Below, piece after piece: positions 27,332 to 37,400 of a DNA stretch of 64,000 bases. This DNA is from Salinisphaera sp. LB1 (GTDB lineage: Bacteria; Pseudomonadota; Gammaproteobacteria; Nevskiales; Salinisphaeraceae). The stretch is taken from NCBI RefSeq assembly GCF_003177035.1, contig NZ_CP029488.1:372001-436000 (forward strand), written 5' to 3'. A program made the translations under genes and the position numbers. How positions within the stretch are numbered: the stretch's first letter is position 1; each line of letters begins with the position of its first letter. The notes below the pieces were generated by a model. That model was not told the DNA's origin. It saw only the letters and a list, made by a program, of their open reading frames with translations, and ran no database searches.

Positions 27332-28265
27332 ATTGCACCGTATGTCGGCCCGTCGGCGCCGTTCAGGCCAACCCGCTCCTAACAGGCCGCCGGCAAAGAC
27401 AAAATTGGAAATCAAAGTTACCGAAAAATCAGGGCTGTGCGCGATTTCACGGCGTTCCAGGCCGCGAAACCCGGGATAATACCAAGGTATAAATCGTCGC
27501 CCTGCGAACCTTTTCGCACGTTGCAAATTATCGGGGCGAACGGCCAAACGCCTGCGACAAAAGCACTTTATCGGCCACGCCGCACCAGCCTTGCATGCCA
27601 TAACGCGGCCACTGCCCGCACGGATAGTTGCAGCCGTAGCGCGATCCGGTTCGGTTCGCTAGTCTCGGTCACGCGTTATTCTAAAAATTTAACGTGTCGC
27701 ATTCCAGCGAACACCGACTGCTTCAAGGGAGAACATCGTGCATAAGAAGCGCCTTCGCGGGGCGCCGGTGGCTACACATACAAACGTATGCCGGTGATCG
27801 ACAATCCATGAGTTCGAGCGAAGTAGCCTGCTTGAAAGGCTGGCTGATGCGACGGCTGACCCGCCGACCATGCAACGCCGGCACCGGATCAATTTTCACG
27901 GGTCTGATCAACGCAGCGCAGGCGCTGCTGCAATCCAACAATCGGCAGTCCCCGACCCCGGCGGAGGAGTCGCGCCAACACTCAGACGCTGACGGCGTTC
28001 GGCTGGCAAGAAAACCTACCCAACGCGAGTAATAGCGCTATGCTCAACCCAGGTCACAACGGGATAATTTATATTATCGCTCAATTAACCCGAAAGTCTA
28101 CCAGCATAGTGCCAATGACTTTCTTATACTCATAAAACAGAGGCTAAACTTAAATTTAGATATCTCATATTTTTTATCAACTTATTGAATTAATCAATGA
28201 TACATGAGTGCGCGAAAAGTCTTGGGACTGGCCACCACTCATTACCCCAACAAGGGAGGGGCACC
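27332..28265. other. Long AT-richer intergenic region before ompW
   Basis: About 930 bases with no supported gene. A GTG at 27738 behind AAGGGAG starts a 19-codon frame (MHKKRLRGAPVATHTNVCR), perhaps a remnant of a lost gene. The last 240 bases are strongly AT-rich compared with the surroundings, with GATAAT-TTAT-ATTATC (28063-28078) and a wider imperfect inverted repeat GCGCTATGCT/AGCATAGTGC (28035-28112). These probably belong to ompW control. ATACC-AAG-GTAT also occurs near 27480. Confidence 0.45.
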
Positions 28266-29063
28266 ATGAATAATAAGGTAAATTTCGGTAAAACTTTAAA
28301 ATACGCACTCTTCTTGAGCACTTTGGTTGCCGGAGCGGTCGTAGCCAGCCAGGCGACAGCAGCAACGACCGATAGCGATACGGCCAGCAGCGGCCCGATC
28401 GGCTCGGCCATGCATTATATTGCGCACAACAGCTTCGTCTCGGTGGGCGGGCTGCATCTGCAGTATCTCGGCGACAGTACCGCGCTGACCCAAAACGTTC
28501 CGGCATTCGGCTTGAGCCAAACCTTGCCCAGCTCGGGTTCGAGCCAGAGCAGCACTACCACCGCCGAAATTACCTACGGTTTATATCTCCCGCGCACGAA
28601 CCATCATCTGGCCATGCAGTTTCAGTTGACGCCGCCGCTCGACTTCAACTTCGAAGCTAAAGTACCAGGCACTGGCTACCAGAAAATCGGAACGTTCCGC
28701 GCCTTTCCGCCCAACTTCACGGTGGTCTACCGGCCATGGGTCAGCACCCGCATCCAACCCTACATCGGTGTCGGCGCGACTTGGTTGAATACCTACGATA
28801 CGCAAGTAACCGACCCCGCCTTCAAGGGCGCCCATCTGTCGCTGAGCGAACCCGTGGCCTTTATCGGCGACGTCGGCGCCGATATCAATCTCACGAGCCG
28901 GCTGTATCTCAATCTCGACTTCCGATATATCGGCCTTGCTGACGTGAAATCGAAACTGTCGATTCCGGCCAACCCCGCCGCCGAAGTCCCGGCAACCACC
29001 ATCAGTTCCACTAACCACTGGAAAGCGGCCGTGTATACGCTCGGCATCGGCTACCGGTTCTAA
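28266..29063 (+). CDS. ompW: OmpW family outer-membrane protein
   Basis: A 265-residue protein with a signal peptide (MNNKVNFGKTLKYALFLS then a hydrophobic core, cleavage after ATA near residue 32). The mature part resembles OmpW: alternating strands, FPPNFTVVYRPW, IQPYIGVGATWLNTYD and a C-terminal strand ending YTLGIGYRF with terminal Phe for BAM recognition. OmpW forms an eight-stranded barrel for small hydrophobic molecules. The ATG at 28266 sits behind AAGGGAGGGG. The AT-rich upstream region suggests strong or silenced control. Confidence 0.88.
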   Translation: MNNKVNFGKTLKYALFLSTLVAGAVVASQATAATTDSDTASSGPIGSAMHYIAHNSFVSVGGLHLQYLGDSTALTQNVPAFGLSQTLPSSGSSQSSTTTAEITYGLYLPRTNHHLAMQFQLTPPLDFNFEAKVPGTGYQKIGTFRAFPPNFTVVYRPWVSTRIQPYIGVGATWLNTYDTQVTDPAFKGAHLSLSEPVAFIGDVGADINLTSRLYLNLDFRYIGLADVKSKLSIPANPAAEVPATTISSTNHWKAAVYTLGIGYRF

Positions 29064-29088
29064 CGGCGGTCATGGTCGCGCGCGCGAG

Positions 29089-29646
29089 TCAGCCCGCGCG
29101 CGCGACGATCTGCATGGCCAACTCCCGTACGGCGGTCGACATGGCACGCCCGATGGTGTCGGCGTTGCGGCCTGTCTTGGGCAACGGCTCCTTGATCAGG
29201 CTGTCGTGGCGAACCACGGTCTGGCCGTTGGCGTTGGTCACGCGCCAGTCGGCGGACAGTACGACCTGACCCGAGGGCTGCGGCTCGAAGGTGTCGATTT
29301 TCACGTGCACCTGGTAGTGCTTGTCGCGCTTGGTCTGTAGCTTTTCATCGATGGTCTGCTGTAGCAGCCGGGTCACGGCCACCGGCAGGCGCTCGGCCCA
29401 TTTGGCATTGGGCAGGCGCGTCAGCACGTAATCGTTGGTACGCAGCTGGATATCGTAGTTGTCCAGATATTCCGGCATCTGCACGCGCTGGACTTTCCAG
29501 TCGCTGGGTCGTGCCGCCAGACGCTGGGTCTGCGGCGGGCTCAGCATCACATGCTTGAGCGGCGGCAGCGAACTGCAGCCGGCGAGCAACACGGTGGCCG
29601 TAACCACGGCCGTCAGGAACGTTCGGGAAACAGAACCAACTTTCAC
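29089..29646 (-). CDS. ABC-type transport auxiliary lipoprotein (PqiC/YmbA family)
   Basis: A 185-residue lipoprotein with lipobox LLAGC at about residue 23. The body carries VQRVQMPEYLDNYDIQLR and a middle LADWRVTNANGQ-like segment typical of the PqiC (DUF330) family. Such proteins bridge MCE assemblies to the outer membrane. GTG start behind GAGG. It is last in the MCE operon, 157 bases after the MCE gene, which is a rather long gap. Confidence 0.82.
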   Translation of the reverse strand: MKVGSVSRTFLTAVVTATVLLAGCSSLPPLKHVMLSPPQTQRLAARPSDWKVQRVQMPEYLDNYDIQLRTNDYVLTRLPNAKWAERLPVAVTRLLQQTIDEKLQTKRDKHYQVHVKIDTFEPQPSGQVVLSADWRVTNANGQTVVRHDSLIKEPLPKTGRNADTIGRAMSTAVRELAMQIVARAG

Positions 29647-29803
29647 AGGTGCCTCTTCAATGGATTGGCCGCCGTCCAGGCCGCCGGATCGCTCTGCACG
29701 AGCCGATCGATCCGGTCACCGGCGTATCGTGACATGCCGATACCCTTGCCAACGATAGCAACATCGCCGGTCGGCCGTGCGACGCCGAAGCTCGGGGACA
29801 TGA

Positions 29804-30781
29804 CTAGCGCGAGCCACCATAAAGCAGTGTATGCGGATCGCGTTCGATCTTTTCCGAGAACCGTCGCAGCGACGAGGCGGCCGCGGAGAGATCGCGCAGG
29901 GTGCTCTGCATATCCTGGCCCGTACCGGATTTCGGGTTGGTCAATTGCTCGAGGTTCTTCGACAGCTTGCCGAGGTTTTCGCTGGTTTTCCGGGCGCTCG
30001 CGAGTAGCTTGTCGATCTGTTGATCGTGCTTGGAAATCGCGTTGTTGGCGGTGTCGCTCAGCTTTTTAACGCTGGCCAGCGTGGCCTGCAGCTGCTTGTT
30101 GTTGGCGGCCACCGCCTTCTGGACCGTCTTCAGCGTCTGCTGCGTGCTCTGCGTGGTCTTGTTCAGATTCGGCCCGACCTCGTTCACGGTCTTGTCCAGA
30201 TCCTGGGCGAGCTGGACCATCGTGCTCATGGTCTGGTTCACTCGGTTCAATGTCTTCTGCCACGGAATCTTGGCAACCGTATCCTTGAGCTGGGATATCT
30301 CGGACGGCACGGCCGGAATTTCCGGCAGTTCGAGCTGGCCCTGCGGCACGACGAAATGGGGTTTGCTGTTCGGGTGGAAATCCAGGTTCACAGCCAGTTG
30401 CGACGTCACGTAGCTGTAAACGACCAGTTGCGCCCGCAAACCGCGTTGCACCAGTTGCTGAATGGTCAAATGGCTGGGTAACTGCTCACCGTTCTGCGTG
30501 ACCACGTCATTGCCCGACATCTCGATCGTCACCGCGATCCGGGCCCCGCCCTTCGGATTCAGGCGCAGCTGCACATGACGCACGGTGCCGACCTGCACGC
30601 CACGAAACAGCACGCGCGAGCCATTGGTCAGGCCGAGAACGGACTGGTTGAAGAAGATCACCGCCTGGCGTTGCTGCTTGAACAGCCCCGTGTTGCCAAA
30701 CGTCAGGATGCCGACCGCCGTCAGGGCGATCGCCCCGAGCAGGAAGGCGCCGATGATGGTGTAGCTGCGGTTACTCGCCAT
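29804..30781 (-). CDS. MCE (MlaD-type) lipid-transport protein
   Basis: A 325-residue protein with one N-terminal membrane helix (about 9-30) and a single MCE domain (about 38-118, with SVLGLTNGSRVLFRGVQVGTV). After a bridge it continues as a long Gln/Asn/Lys-rich helical region (residues 160-300) likely to be coiled coil. It would hold lipid in the periplasm in complex with the permease and ATPase upstream. MlaD of E. coli is about 180 residues, so the helical tail makes this more like LetB/PqiB or the longer Ttg2C types in architecture. Confidence 0.87.
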   Translation of the reverse strand: MASNRSYTIIGAFLLGAIALTAVGILTFGNTGLFKQQRQAVIFFNQSVLGLTNGSRVLFRGVQVGTVRHVQLRLNPKGGARIAVTIEMSGNDVVTQNGEQLPSHLTIQQLVQRGLRAQLVVYSYVTSQLAVNLDFHPNSKPHFVVPQGQLELPEIPAVPSEISQLKDTVAKIPWQKTLNRVNQTMSTMVQLAQDLDKTVNEVGPNLNKTTQSTQQTLKTVQKAVAANNKQLQATLASVKKLSDTANNAISKHDQQIDKLLASARKTSENLGKLSKNLEQLTNPKSGTGQDMQSTLRDLSAAASSLRRFSEKIERDPHTLLYGGSR

Positions 30782-30817
30782 GGCTTGTGCTCACTGGTCG
30801 GTTCTCTTCCGGCCCGA

Positions 30818-31618
30818 CTATACGGGGCCCCGCGTCGGCTCCTCGATCGGCTCGCGCTTGAGGAAGGCGCGCACACGCGCGTCGCTGGCCTGTTCGGCCA
30901 GATCACGCGGGTTGCCGTGGGCGATCGCGGTCTTCGATTGGTTGTCCAGATAGATACTGTCGTCGGCGATGGTGAAAATGCTCGGCAGCTCATGGCTGAC
31001 CGCGATCACCGACAGCCCCAACGCATCGCGCAGCCGCATGATCAGGGCGTCCAGGCGCTGCGAGGTGATCGGATCGAGCCCGGCGCTCGGCTCGTCCAGG
31101 AACAGGTAATCCGGATCGAGCGCAATCGCGCGTGCGAGCCCGGCGCGCTTCTGCATGCCGCCGGACAGTTCGCTCGGCATGCGCGACTCCTGTCCGGCAA
31201 GCCCCACCAGCGCGAGCTTGAACGCGACCTGATCGCGGATCTCGGGCGGGCGCAGGCGGGTGTGCAGCTGCATCGGCAACGCCACATTCTCACCAACCGT
31301 CATCGAGCTCCACAACGCGGTCGACTGGAACAGCACGCCGATCCGTCGCTGCAACGCGGCCCGCTCGTGCGGGTCGTCGCCGATCAACCGCTGTCCATCG
31401 AAACAGATATCACCGACCTCGGAACGCTGCAGATCGATGATATGGCGCAGCAGCGTACTCTTGCCGCAGCCCGATACGCCCATGATGACGAAGATATTCG
31501 CCGGCGCGACGTGAAAAAAGATGTCGTGCTGAACGACCGTGTCGCCGAAGGCCAGCCGCAGGTTGCGTACAGTCAGGCCACGTTCGGGGATCGCAGCATT
31601 CGGATTCAACTCGGCCAT
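30818..31618 (-). CDS. ABC transporter ATP-binding protein (MlaF-like, MCE operon)
   Basis: A 266-residue ATPase. Walker A is GVSGCGKSTLL (about 51-61), the signature is LSGGMQKRAGLARAIAL, and Walker B is YLFLDEPSAGLDP; this LSGGMxxR form is the MCE-associated (MlaF/MKL) subtype. The ATG at 31618 (MAELNPNAAIPERG) is chosen because 52 codons of low-quality sequence precede it and overlap the permease gene. It powers lipid movement with the MlaE-type permease encoded just before it. Confidence 0.9.
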   Translation of the reverse strand: MAELNPNAAIPERGLTVRNLRLAFGDTVVQHDIFFHVAPANIFVIMGVSGCGKSTLLRHIIDLQRSEVGDICFDGQRLIGDDPHERAALQRRIGVLFQSTALWSSMTVGENVALPMQLHTRLRPPEIRDQVAFKLALVGLAGQESRMPSELSGGMQKRAGLARAIALDPDYLFLDEPSAGLDPITSQRLDALIMRLRDALGLSVIAVSHELPSIFTIADDSIYLDNQSKTAIAHGNPRDLAEQASDARVRAFLKREPIEEPTRGPV

Positions 31619-31664
31619 CGGCGACGCCTTGTCGTGGTACCCGGACGAGCGCCGCCGAAGGCCA

Positions 31665-32783
31665 TCAGATTCCCAGCGCGTTCGTGCACAGCGCGGCCAC
31701 CGCATCGATGGAAATAACGCCGATGATACAGACGACCACCGTGCGGGTCGCGGCCCGCCCCACTTCGGCGGCATTGCGCCCGGCGTGCAGCCCGATGTAG
31801 CAACTGGTCAGCGCGATCAGTACACCGAAAGCGACCGACTTGATCAAGCCGATGACGAATTGCCGAGCCGCCACAGCATCCTGCAAGCGCTCGATGAATG
31901 CCATCGGCGGTGTGCCGAGCACGATATGCGCCACCACCATGCCCCCGACGATCGACAGTGCCGTGCCGTACAGATAAAGCAACGGCATCATCAAGGTCAG
32001 CGCCGCCAATCTCGGCAGCGCCAGAAACTCGAACGGCGAGACGCCGATCATTCGCAGGGCATCGACCTCCTCGTTGGACTCCATGGTCGCCAGATGCGCG
32101 GCGAAGGTCGCACCGATCCGCCCGGCCATGATGAACGCCGTCATGATGGCCGCCATCTCGCGCGCCGACGCGATGCCGACCAGATCGGCCAGATACATGC
32201 CGGCACCGAAGGTGGCCAGCTGCACGGCCCCGATGAAGCCGAGCACGGCGCCGATGAGCAGGTTGACCACGGTCACCACGGGCAGCGACGCGGCACCGGT
32301 CTCCTGCACGAGCTCAATGAAATCGCGCCAACGCGTCTGCGCCCGCCCGGTTGCGAGTGCCGGTGTACGTGCCAACGCCTGGCCCACCAACGCGGCCGTA
32401 TCCCGGCCGATCTCGAGACGACGCTGGAAGCGCGCGCCGAGTCGCGCCAGCGGATGCGGCCGCCCGTGGCCACCCGGCGTTTTCGGGGGCGGCTCACTGG
32501 CAAGCGCCATGAGGGCTTCGACATCCCGGGGCAGCGCGCGCGCCGTCACCGCCACATCGGCTTCGACCAGCGCCTGTTTCAAGGCATGCACAAAGGCCGC
32601 CACCCGCGGGTGGCCACTGGCCAGCCGGCTGCCGTCGATCACTACGCGGTCGGGATGGCCGATATCGCGTTGCACCTCGGCAGCAGCCGGCAGACGCGCC
32701 GCCTCGCCCCAGTCACCCGCGAGCCGGAGCACGGATTCACCGGATCCGCTGTCGAGGCTGTACAGCGCAGTCGAGCCACTCAT
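31665..32783 (-). CDS. MlaE family permease with N-terminal STAS domain
   Basis: A 372-residue protein. Residues 1-95 look like a STAS fold (VVIDGSRLASGHPRV), a domain which in other species is often a separate MlaB protein. The rest is the MlaE permease: LVGIASAREMAAIMTAFIMAGRIGA, the EVDALRMIGVSP motif and PLLYLYGTALSIVGG. It is the first gene of a four-gene operon (permease, ATPase, MCE, lipoprotein). This is an additional MCE system, not the canonical mla locus, since MlaC and MlaA are absent. Confidence 0.9.
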   Translation of the reverse strand: MSGSTALYSLDSGSGESVLRLAGDWGEAARLPAAAEVQRDIGHPDRVVIDGSRLASGHPRVAAFVHALKQALVEADVAVTARALPRDVEALMALASEPPPKTPGGHGRPHPLARLGARFQRRLEIGRDTAALVGQALARTPALATGRAQTRWRDFIELVQETGAASLPVVTVVNLLIGAVLGFIGAVQLATFGAGMYLADLVGIASAREMAAIMTAFIMAGRIGATFAAHLATMESNEEVDALRMIGVSPFEFLALPRLAALTLMMPLLYLYGTALSIVGGMVVAHIVLGTPPMAFIERLQDAVAARQFVIGLIKSVAFGVLIALTSCYIGLHAGRNAAEVGRAATRTVVVCIIGVISIDAVAALCTNALGI

Positions 32784-32861
32784 GTACGGCTCGCCTGGGC
32801 GCGCAGTCGTCTAAACCAGAGCATGCGGCATTCTACCCTGTCGAAGCCGGCCTTCGGGATC

Positions 32862-32880
32862 CCGGGATGCCGCATCCCGG
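32862..32880 (-). terminator. Hairpin between RND operon end and MCE operon
   Basis: CCGGGATGC and GCATCCCGG form a nine-pair stem with a one-base centre, so the real loop is slightly larger. It lies 20 bases beyond the outer-membrane-factor stop. No T-tract follows, so termination strength is uncertain. Confidence 0.4.
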
Positions 32881-32899
32881 TATTCGGCTCGCCATCGCT

Positions 32900-34435
32900 T
32901 CAGGGATTTTGGCTCGCCGCCGCATCTGCGCCATCCTTGCCGCCCTTGCCCGGTGCATAGTGATTGGCAACCTGCTGCATCGCGGGCGTCAGCGAATCGC
33001 TGTCGTCGGTCCAGCCGCCGCCCAGCGCCTTGTACAGATCGGCAGTAGCCGTAAACCGACTCGCGATCGCCTGGGCCAGATTCAACTGGCTTGACAACAG
33101 ATTGCGCTGTGCATTGAGTACATCGAAATAGTTGGTACGCCCGACGTGGTACCGCAGCTTCGCCAGTTTGAGTGTCTGGCGGTACGAATCGACCTCCTGC
33201 CGAACCTGCTTGAGCCGCTCGCGCGTGTACTTGACTTCGTCCAGCGCATTGCGCACGTCCTGGAACGCCTGGCGCACGGTCTGGCGATACTGGATTTCCG
33301 CTTCCGCCTTCTGTGCCTTGGCGCTACGGTACTGCGCGTTGATGCGGCCGAAATCGAGAATCGGGGCGGTGATCGATCCGCCGGCCTGCTCGACCTTGGT
33401 GTAGGGCTCGAACAAGTTGTCCACCTTGAACGCCTGGGTCCCGATCATCGCCGACAGATTGAAGGTCGGGAAGAACCGGGCCTTGGCCACGCCGACGTTG
33501 GCGTTGGCGGCAATCAGGCTGGCTTCAGCCGCCCGCACGTCGGGCCGACGGTTGACCAGCGTGGAGGGCAACACGGCCGGCAGCCCCTTGGGCAGGGTGA
33601 TATCCGAGAAATTGCCTTTGGGCAGCTTGGTCGCGGCCATGATCTGGCGCGGCGTCTTGCCGGTCAGAATCGCCAGCGATGTCCGCAGCTTCGCCTCCTG
33701 CTGCTCGAGCGGTGGCAATTGAGCGCGGGCCGATTGCAGCGACGACCGGGTCTGCAGCAGCGTAAGCTTGTCGATCGCACCGTACTGGTAGCGTTTCTTA
33801 TCCAGCGACAGCGCTTGCTCCCGGGTTTTGATGGTTTTCCTCGTTACCCGGATCTGGCGTTGATAAGAGCGCAGCGACATGTAGTTCGTCACCACATCCG
33901 CAACCGTCTGCAGACGAATCGAATCCTGGGTATAGGCCGAGGACAACAGCTGCGCGCGCGCTTGTTGGTCGGAACGGCGCAACGCGCCCCACAGATCCAG
34001 TTCGTAGCTCAGGCTGCCGGCTACGGAAAAATAGTTGAAGCCATGCGAGCCGCCCCCCGATGAGCTGCTCGTGGACCCGGCCCCGCTACTGCTGGCCGCG
34101 CTATCGCCAACGCGCTCGCGCATGCCCTTCGCCTGGCCTGAAATCGACGGATAGAGCTGCGCATTCTGATAGCCGAGCGCTGCACGCGCCTGGCGCACTT
34201 TCTGCGCCTGGAGTGCGATGTTGAGATTCGAGTCCAGGGCCTGGTCGATCAGCTTGTTAAGCGTCGGGTTCTTGTACCGGGTCCACCAGTAAGCCAGCGA
34301 CTTCTGCTGGTGCTTGGACAACAGCGTCGAGTCGAGGGCCGACTTCGGCAGGTCGAGGTTCGGCCGGTGGTAGTCGGGGCCGACCGTACACCCGGCCAAC
34401 AATATGACGACAATCAGGACGAGTGCGTTACGCAT
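32900..34435 (-). CDS. RND efflux outer-membrane channel (NodT/OprM family)
   Basis: A 511-residue TolC-like lipoprotein with lipobox LLAGC at residues 12-16 followed by TVGPDYHRP, the classic OprM start. Two repeats of OEP helices are present, with VNRRPDVRAAEASLIAANANVG and DYF-type endings. It has a Ser/Gly-rich insert near residues 112-130 that is longer than usual. It forms the exit duct of the adjacent pump; its ATG overlaps the end of the pump gene by eight bases. Last gene of the efflux operon. Confidence 0.94.
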   Translation of the reverse strand: MRNALVLIVVILLAGCTVGPDYHRPNLDLPKSALDSTLLSKHQQKSLAYWWTRYKNPTLNKLIDQALDSNLNIALQAQKVRQARAALGYQNAQLYPSISGQAKGMRERVGDSAASSSGAGSTSSSSGGGSHGFNYFSVAGSLSYELDLWGALRRSDQQARAQLLSSAYTQDSIRLQTVADVVTNYMSLRSYQRQIRVTRKTIKTREQALSLDKKRYQYGAIDKLTLLQTRSSLQSARAQLPPLEQQEAKLRTSLAILTGKTPRQIMAATKLPKGNFSDITLPKGLPAVLPSTLVNRRPDVRAAEASLIAANANVGVAKARFFPTFNLSAMIGTQAFKVDNLFEPYTKVEQAGGSITAPILDFGRINAQYRSAKAQKAEAEIQYRQTVRQAFQDVRNALDEVKYTRERLKQVRQEVDSYRQTLKLAKLRYHVGRTNYFDVLNAQRNLLSSQLNLAQAIASRFTATADLYKALGGGWTDDSDSLTPAMQQVANHYAPGKGGKDGADAAASQNP

Positions 34436-37400
34436 TAGTGTTGTCTCCGTCGTCCCGCTGATCCGTCAGCTGATGCGCACGGTCATCCTCGGTCAACTGC
34501 TTTTCCTGATCCGCGGGCGTTCGTGTCTCGGAGGTCGGCCGTCCGGACTTTCGCGAAAAACGATCGCTACCGCGCTGAAACAGGTCGTAGGCCAGCGGCA
34601 CGAACAGAATGGCAAACGCCGTGGCCGATAGCATGCCGCCGATAACACAGGTTCCCAGCGCGATCCGGCTGTTGGAGGACGCGCCGCTGGCGGTAATCAA
34701 CGGCACACTCGCCAGAATGAAGGTCAATGACGTCATGATGATCGGCCGGAAGCGAAGTCGCGCCGCTGCACGCGCCGCATCGGCCGGCGTTCGTCCGCCG
34801 TTATGCTCGATAACCGCGAACTCGACGATGAGAATCGCGTTTTTCGCGGCCAACCCAATCAACACCAGCATGCCGACCGTGAAATAAATATTGTTGTTGA
34901 TTCCCTGCAGCCATACGGCGACGAAAGCGCCCAGCGCGGCAAACGGAACCGCCGTGAGCACCGCGAGCGGCAGCGTCCACTGCTCATACAGTGCTGCCAG
35001 AATCAAAAAGACCATGACGACACCGAAACCGAGCGCAAGAAGCGACGAACTGCCGACTTTCTCGGCTTGGTAAGCCGTGCCCGTAAACTGGAACCGATAA
35101 TTCTGGCCCAGCACCTTGTTGGCCACCTGCTTCATTGCCGCGTTTGCCTGGCCCGAACTATAGCCCGGGGCAGGGTTGCCACGAATCTTGGCGGCGGGGA
35201 AGACGTTATAACGCTCCACGATATCCGCCGAGGTCGTACGGTGAAAACTGACCAGAGAACTGATCGGGATCATCTTTTGCGTGGTGGTCGACTGCACGTA
35301 CACACCGGCCAGATCTCCAGGCTTCATGCGGTACTGGGCGTCGGACTGAATGTTGACCTGGAAGTTACGGCCGAGTTTGCTGAAATAATTGACAAACAAC
35401 TGCCCGAAAGTGGCCTGCAACGTATCAAAAACATTGCTGATCGGCACGCCAAGGGACTTGGCTTTCGCGCGGTCCAGTTTGACATCATAACGTGGCACAT
35501 CGGTTGTCAGCGTCGTGGCCACGCCGTTGAGGGCGGGATTCTTGTTGGCGGCTGCGACCAGTTTATCGGCCTCTTTCTTGATGTCCTTGTAACTGCCCCC
35601 GGCGACGTTCTGCAGATAGCCGGTAAAGCCGCCCGTGGTCGACAGCCCGAGGATCGGCGGCGGATTGAAGGCCAGCACCTTGGCCGACGTCACCCCGGCA
35701 CCGATACCAAACACCTTCTTGACATCCTGGAACGAGGAGGCGTTGCGATCGCCCCAATCCTTGAGCGTCAGAAACTCGACACCCGCGAAAGTCCGCGTTG
35801 CACCGGCCAGGAAATCAAAGCCCGGCACGTCGACGACGTTGGCAACGCCCGGCATCTGCTTGAGCTGCTTTGCAGTCAACTCATGGCCGACCTTGGCCGT
35901 ACGTTGCAGGGACGACGCCGGCGGCAAGGTATACAAGGCGAAAATATAGCCTTGGTCCTCTTGCGGTATCAGCCCGGATGGCACCTGCTGCGAAAGCACC
36001 CAGGTCGCGCCGATCACGCTGCAGAACAGCAACACGCCGACAAGCGCATAGCGGAGCAGAAAATTCACGCCCCAGAGATACGCGTCGGTCAGTACCGCAA
36101 AGCCCCGGTTGAACAAGCGAAACGGCAATAGCGGCTTGCTCTGGCGTGGTTTCAGGAACGTCGCGCACAGCGCCGGCGTCAGCGTCAGCGCGACGAAGCC
36201 GGAAATCGTAATCGAGATCGCGATCGTGATCGCGAACTGCGTATACATGCGCCCGGCGAGGCCCCCTAGAAAGCCCACGGGCACGAAAACAGCGTCCAAC
36301 GCTAAGACCACCGCAATCACCGGCCCGGTGACCTCTTTCATGGCCTGAATTGCGGCATCCCGGGCTGGCAGCCCCTCCTCGCTCATGTGTCGTTCGCAGT
36401 TCTCGATCACCACGATCGCATCATCGACCACCATGCCGATGGCCAGAATCATGCCGAACAGCGTCAACAGATTGATCGAGAATCCCAGGATATAAATGCC
36501 GCCGACCGTGCCCAGCAAGGCGACCGGCACGGCTGCCATGGGGATGAGCGTCGCCCGCACGTTCTGCAGGAAGATGAAGATCACCGCCATCACCAGCATC
36601 ATCGAGATCAGCAAGGTGAAAAAGACTTCGTGGATCGACGCCTGGACGAACTTCGTGGTGTTGAACGGAATCTTGTAGGTCAGACCCTCGGGCATATTCG
36701 ACCCGAGCTGGGCCATCCGGGCGCGAACGCGCTGCGCGGTGGCCAGCGCGTTTGCGCCGGGCTCAAGATAGATCGCCATCGGCACCGCCGGCTTGTTGTT
36801 CAAGCTATGGCTGGTGGCATAACTCTCGGCACCCAGTTGCACGCGCGCCACATCCTTCAGGCGCAGCACCTTGCCCCCGGACTGCGCGCGCAGAATGATG
36901 TTCTTGAACTGCTTGACGGTCTTGAATCGCCCTTGTGCCGACGCCTTGAATGTGAACGCGATATCGGCGCCGCCGTAAGGCCGAGCGCCAAACTTGCCCG
37001 CTGCGAACTGCGAATTCTGATCGCGGATCGCATTCTTGATATCGGTTGTGGTGAGGTTATAGCGCGCCATCTTGGCCGGATCGAGCCAGATGCGCATCGA
37101 GTAATTCTGCTGCGAAAACAGCTGCACCTGCCCGACGCCGTTCACACGTTTGAGCGCGCTGATGACATTCACCAGCCCGTAGTTGGCGATATAGGTTGGA
37201 TCAAACGTCTGATGCGGCGAGTACAGCACCACGACCTGCAGAATGCTGCTGGACTTCTTGCGTACCTTGAGCCCGGTCGCAGTAACGGTTGACGGCAGCT
37301 GCGATGTCGCGGTCTGAACGCGATTGTTGACGTTAATCGTGTCCTGATCCGGGTCGCTGCCGATCGCAAACGTGACCGTGATATTCGCCTGTCCCGAGTC

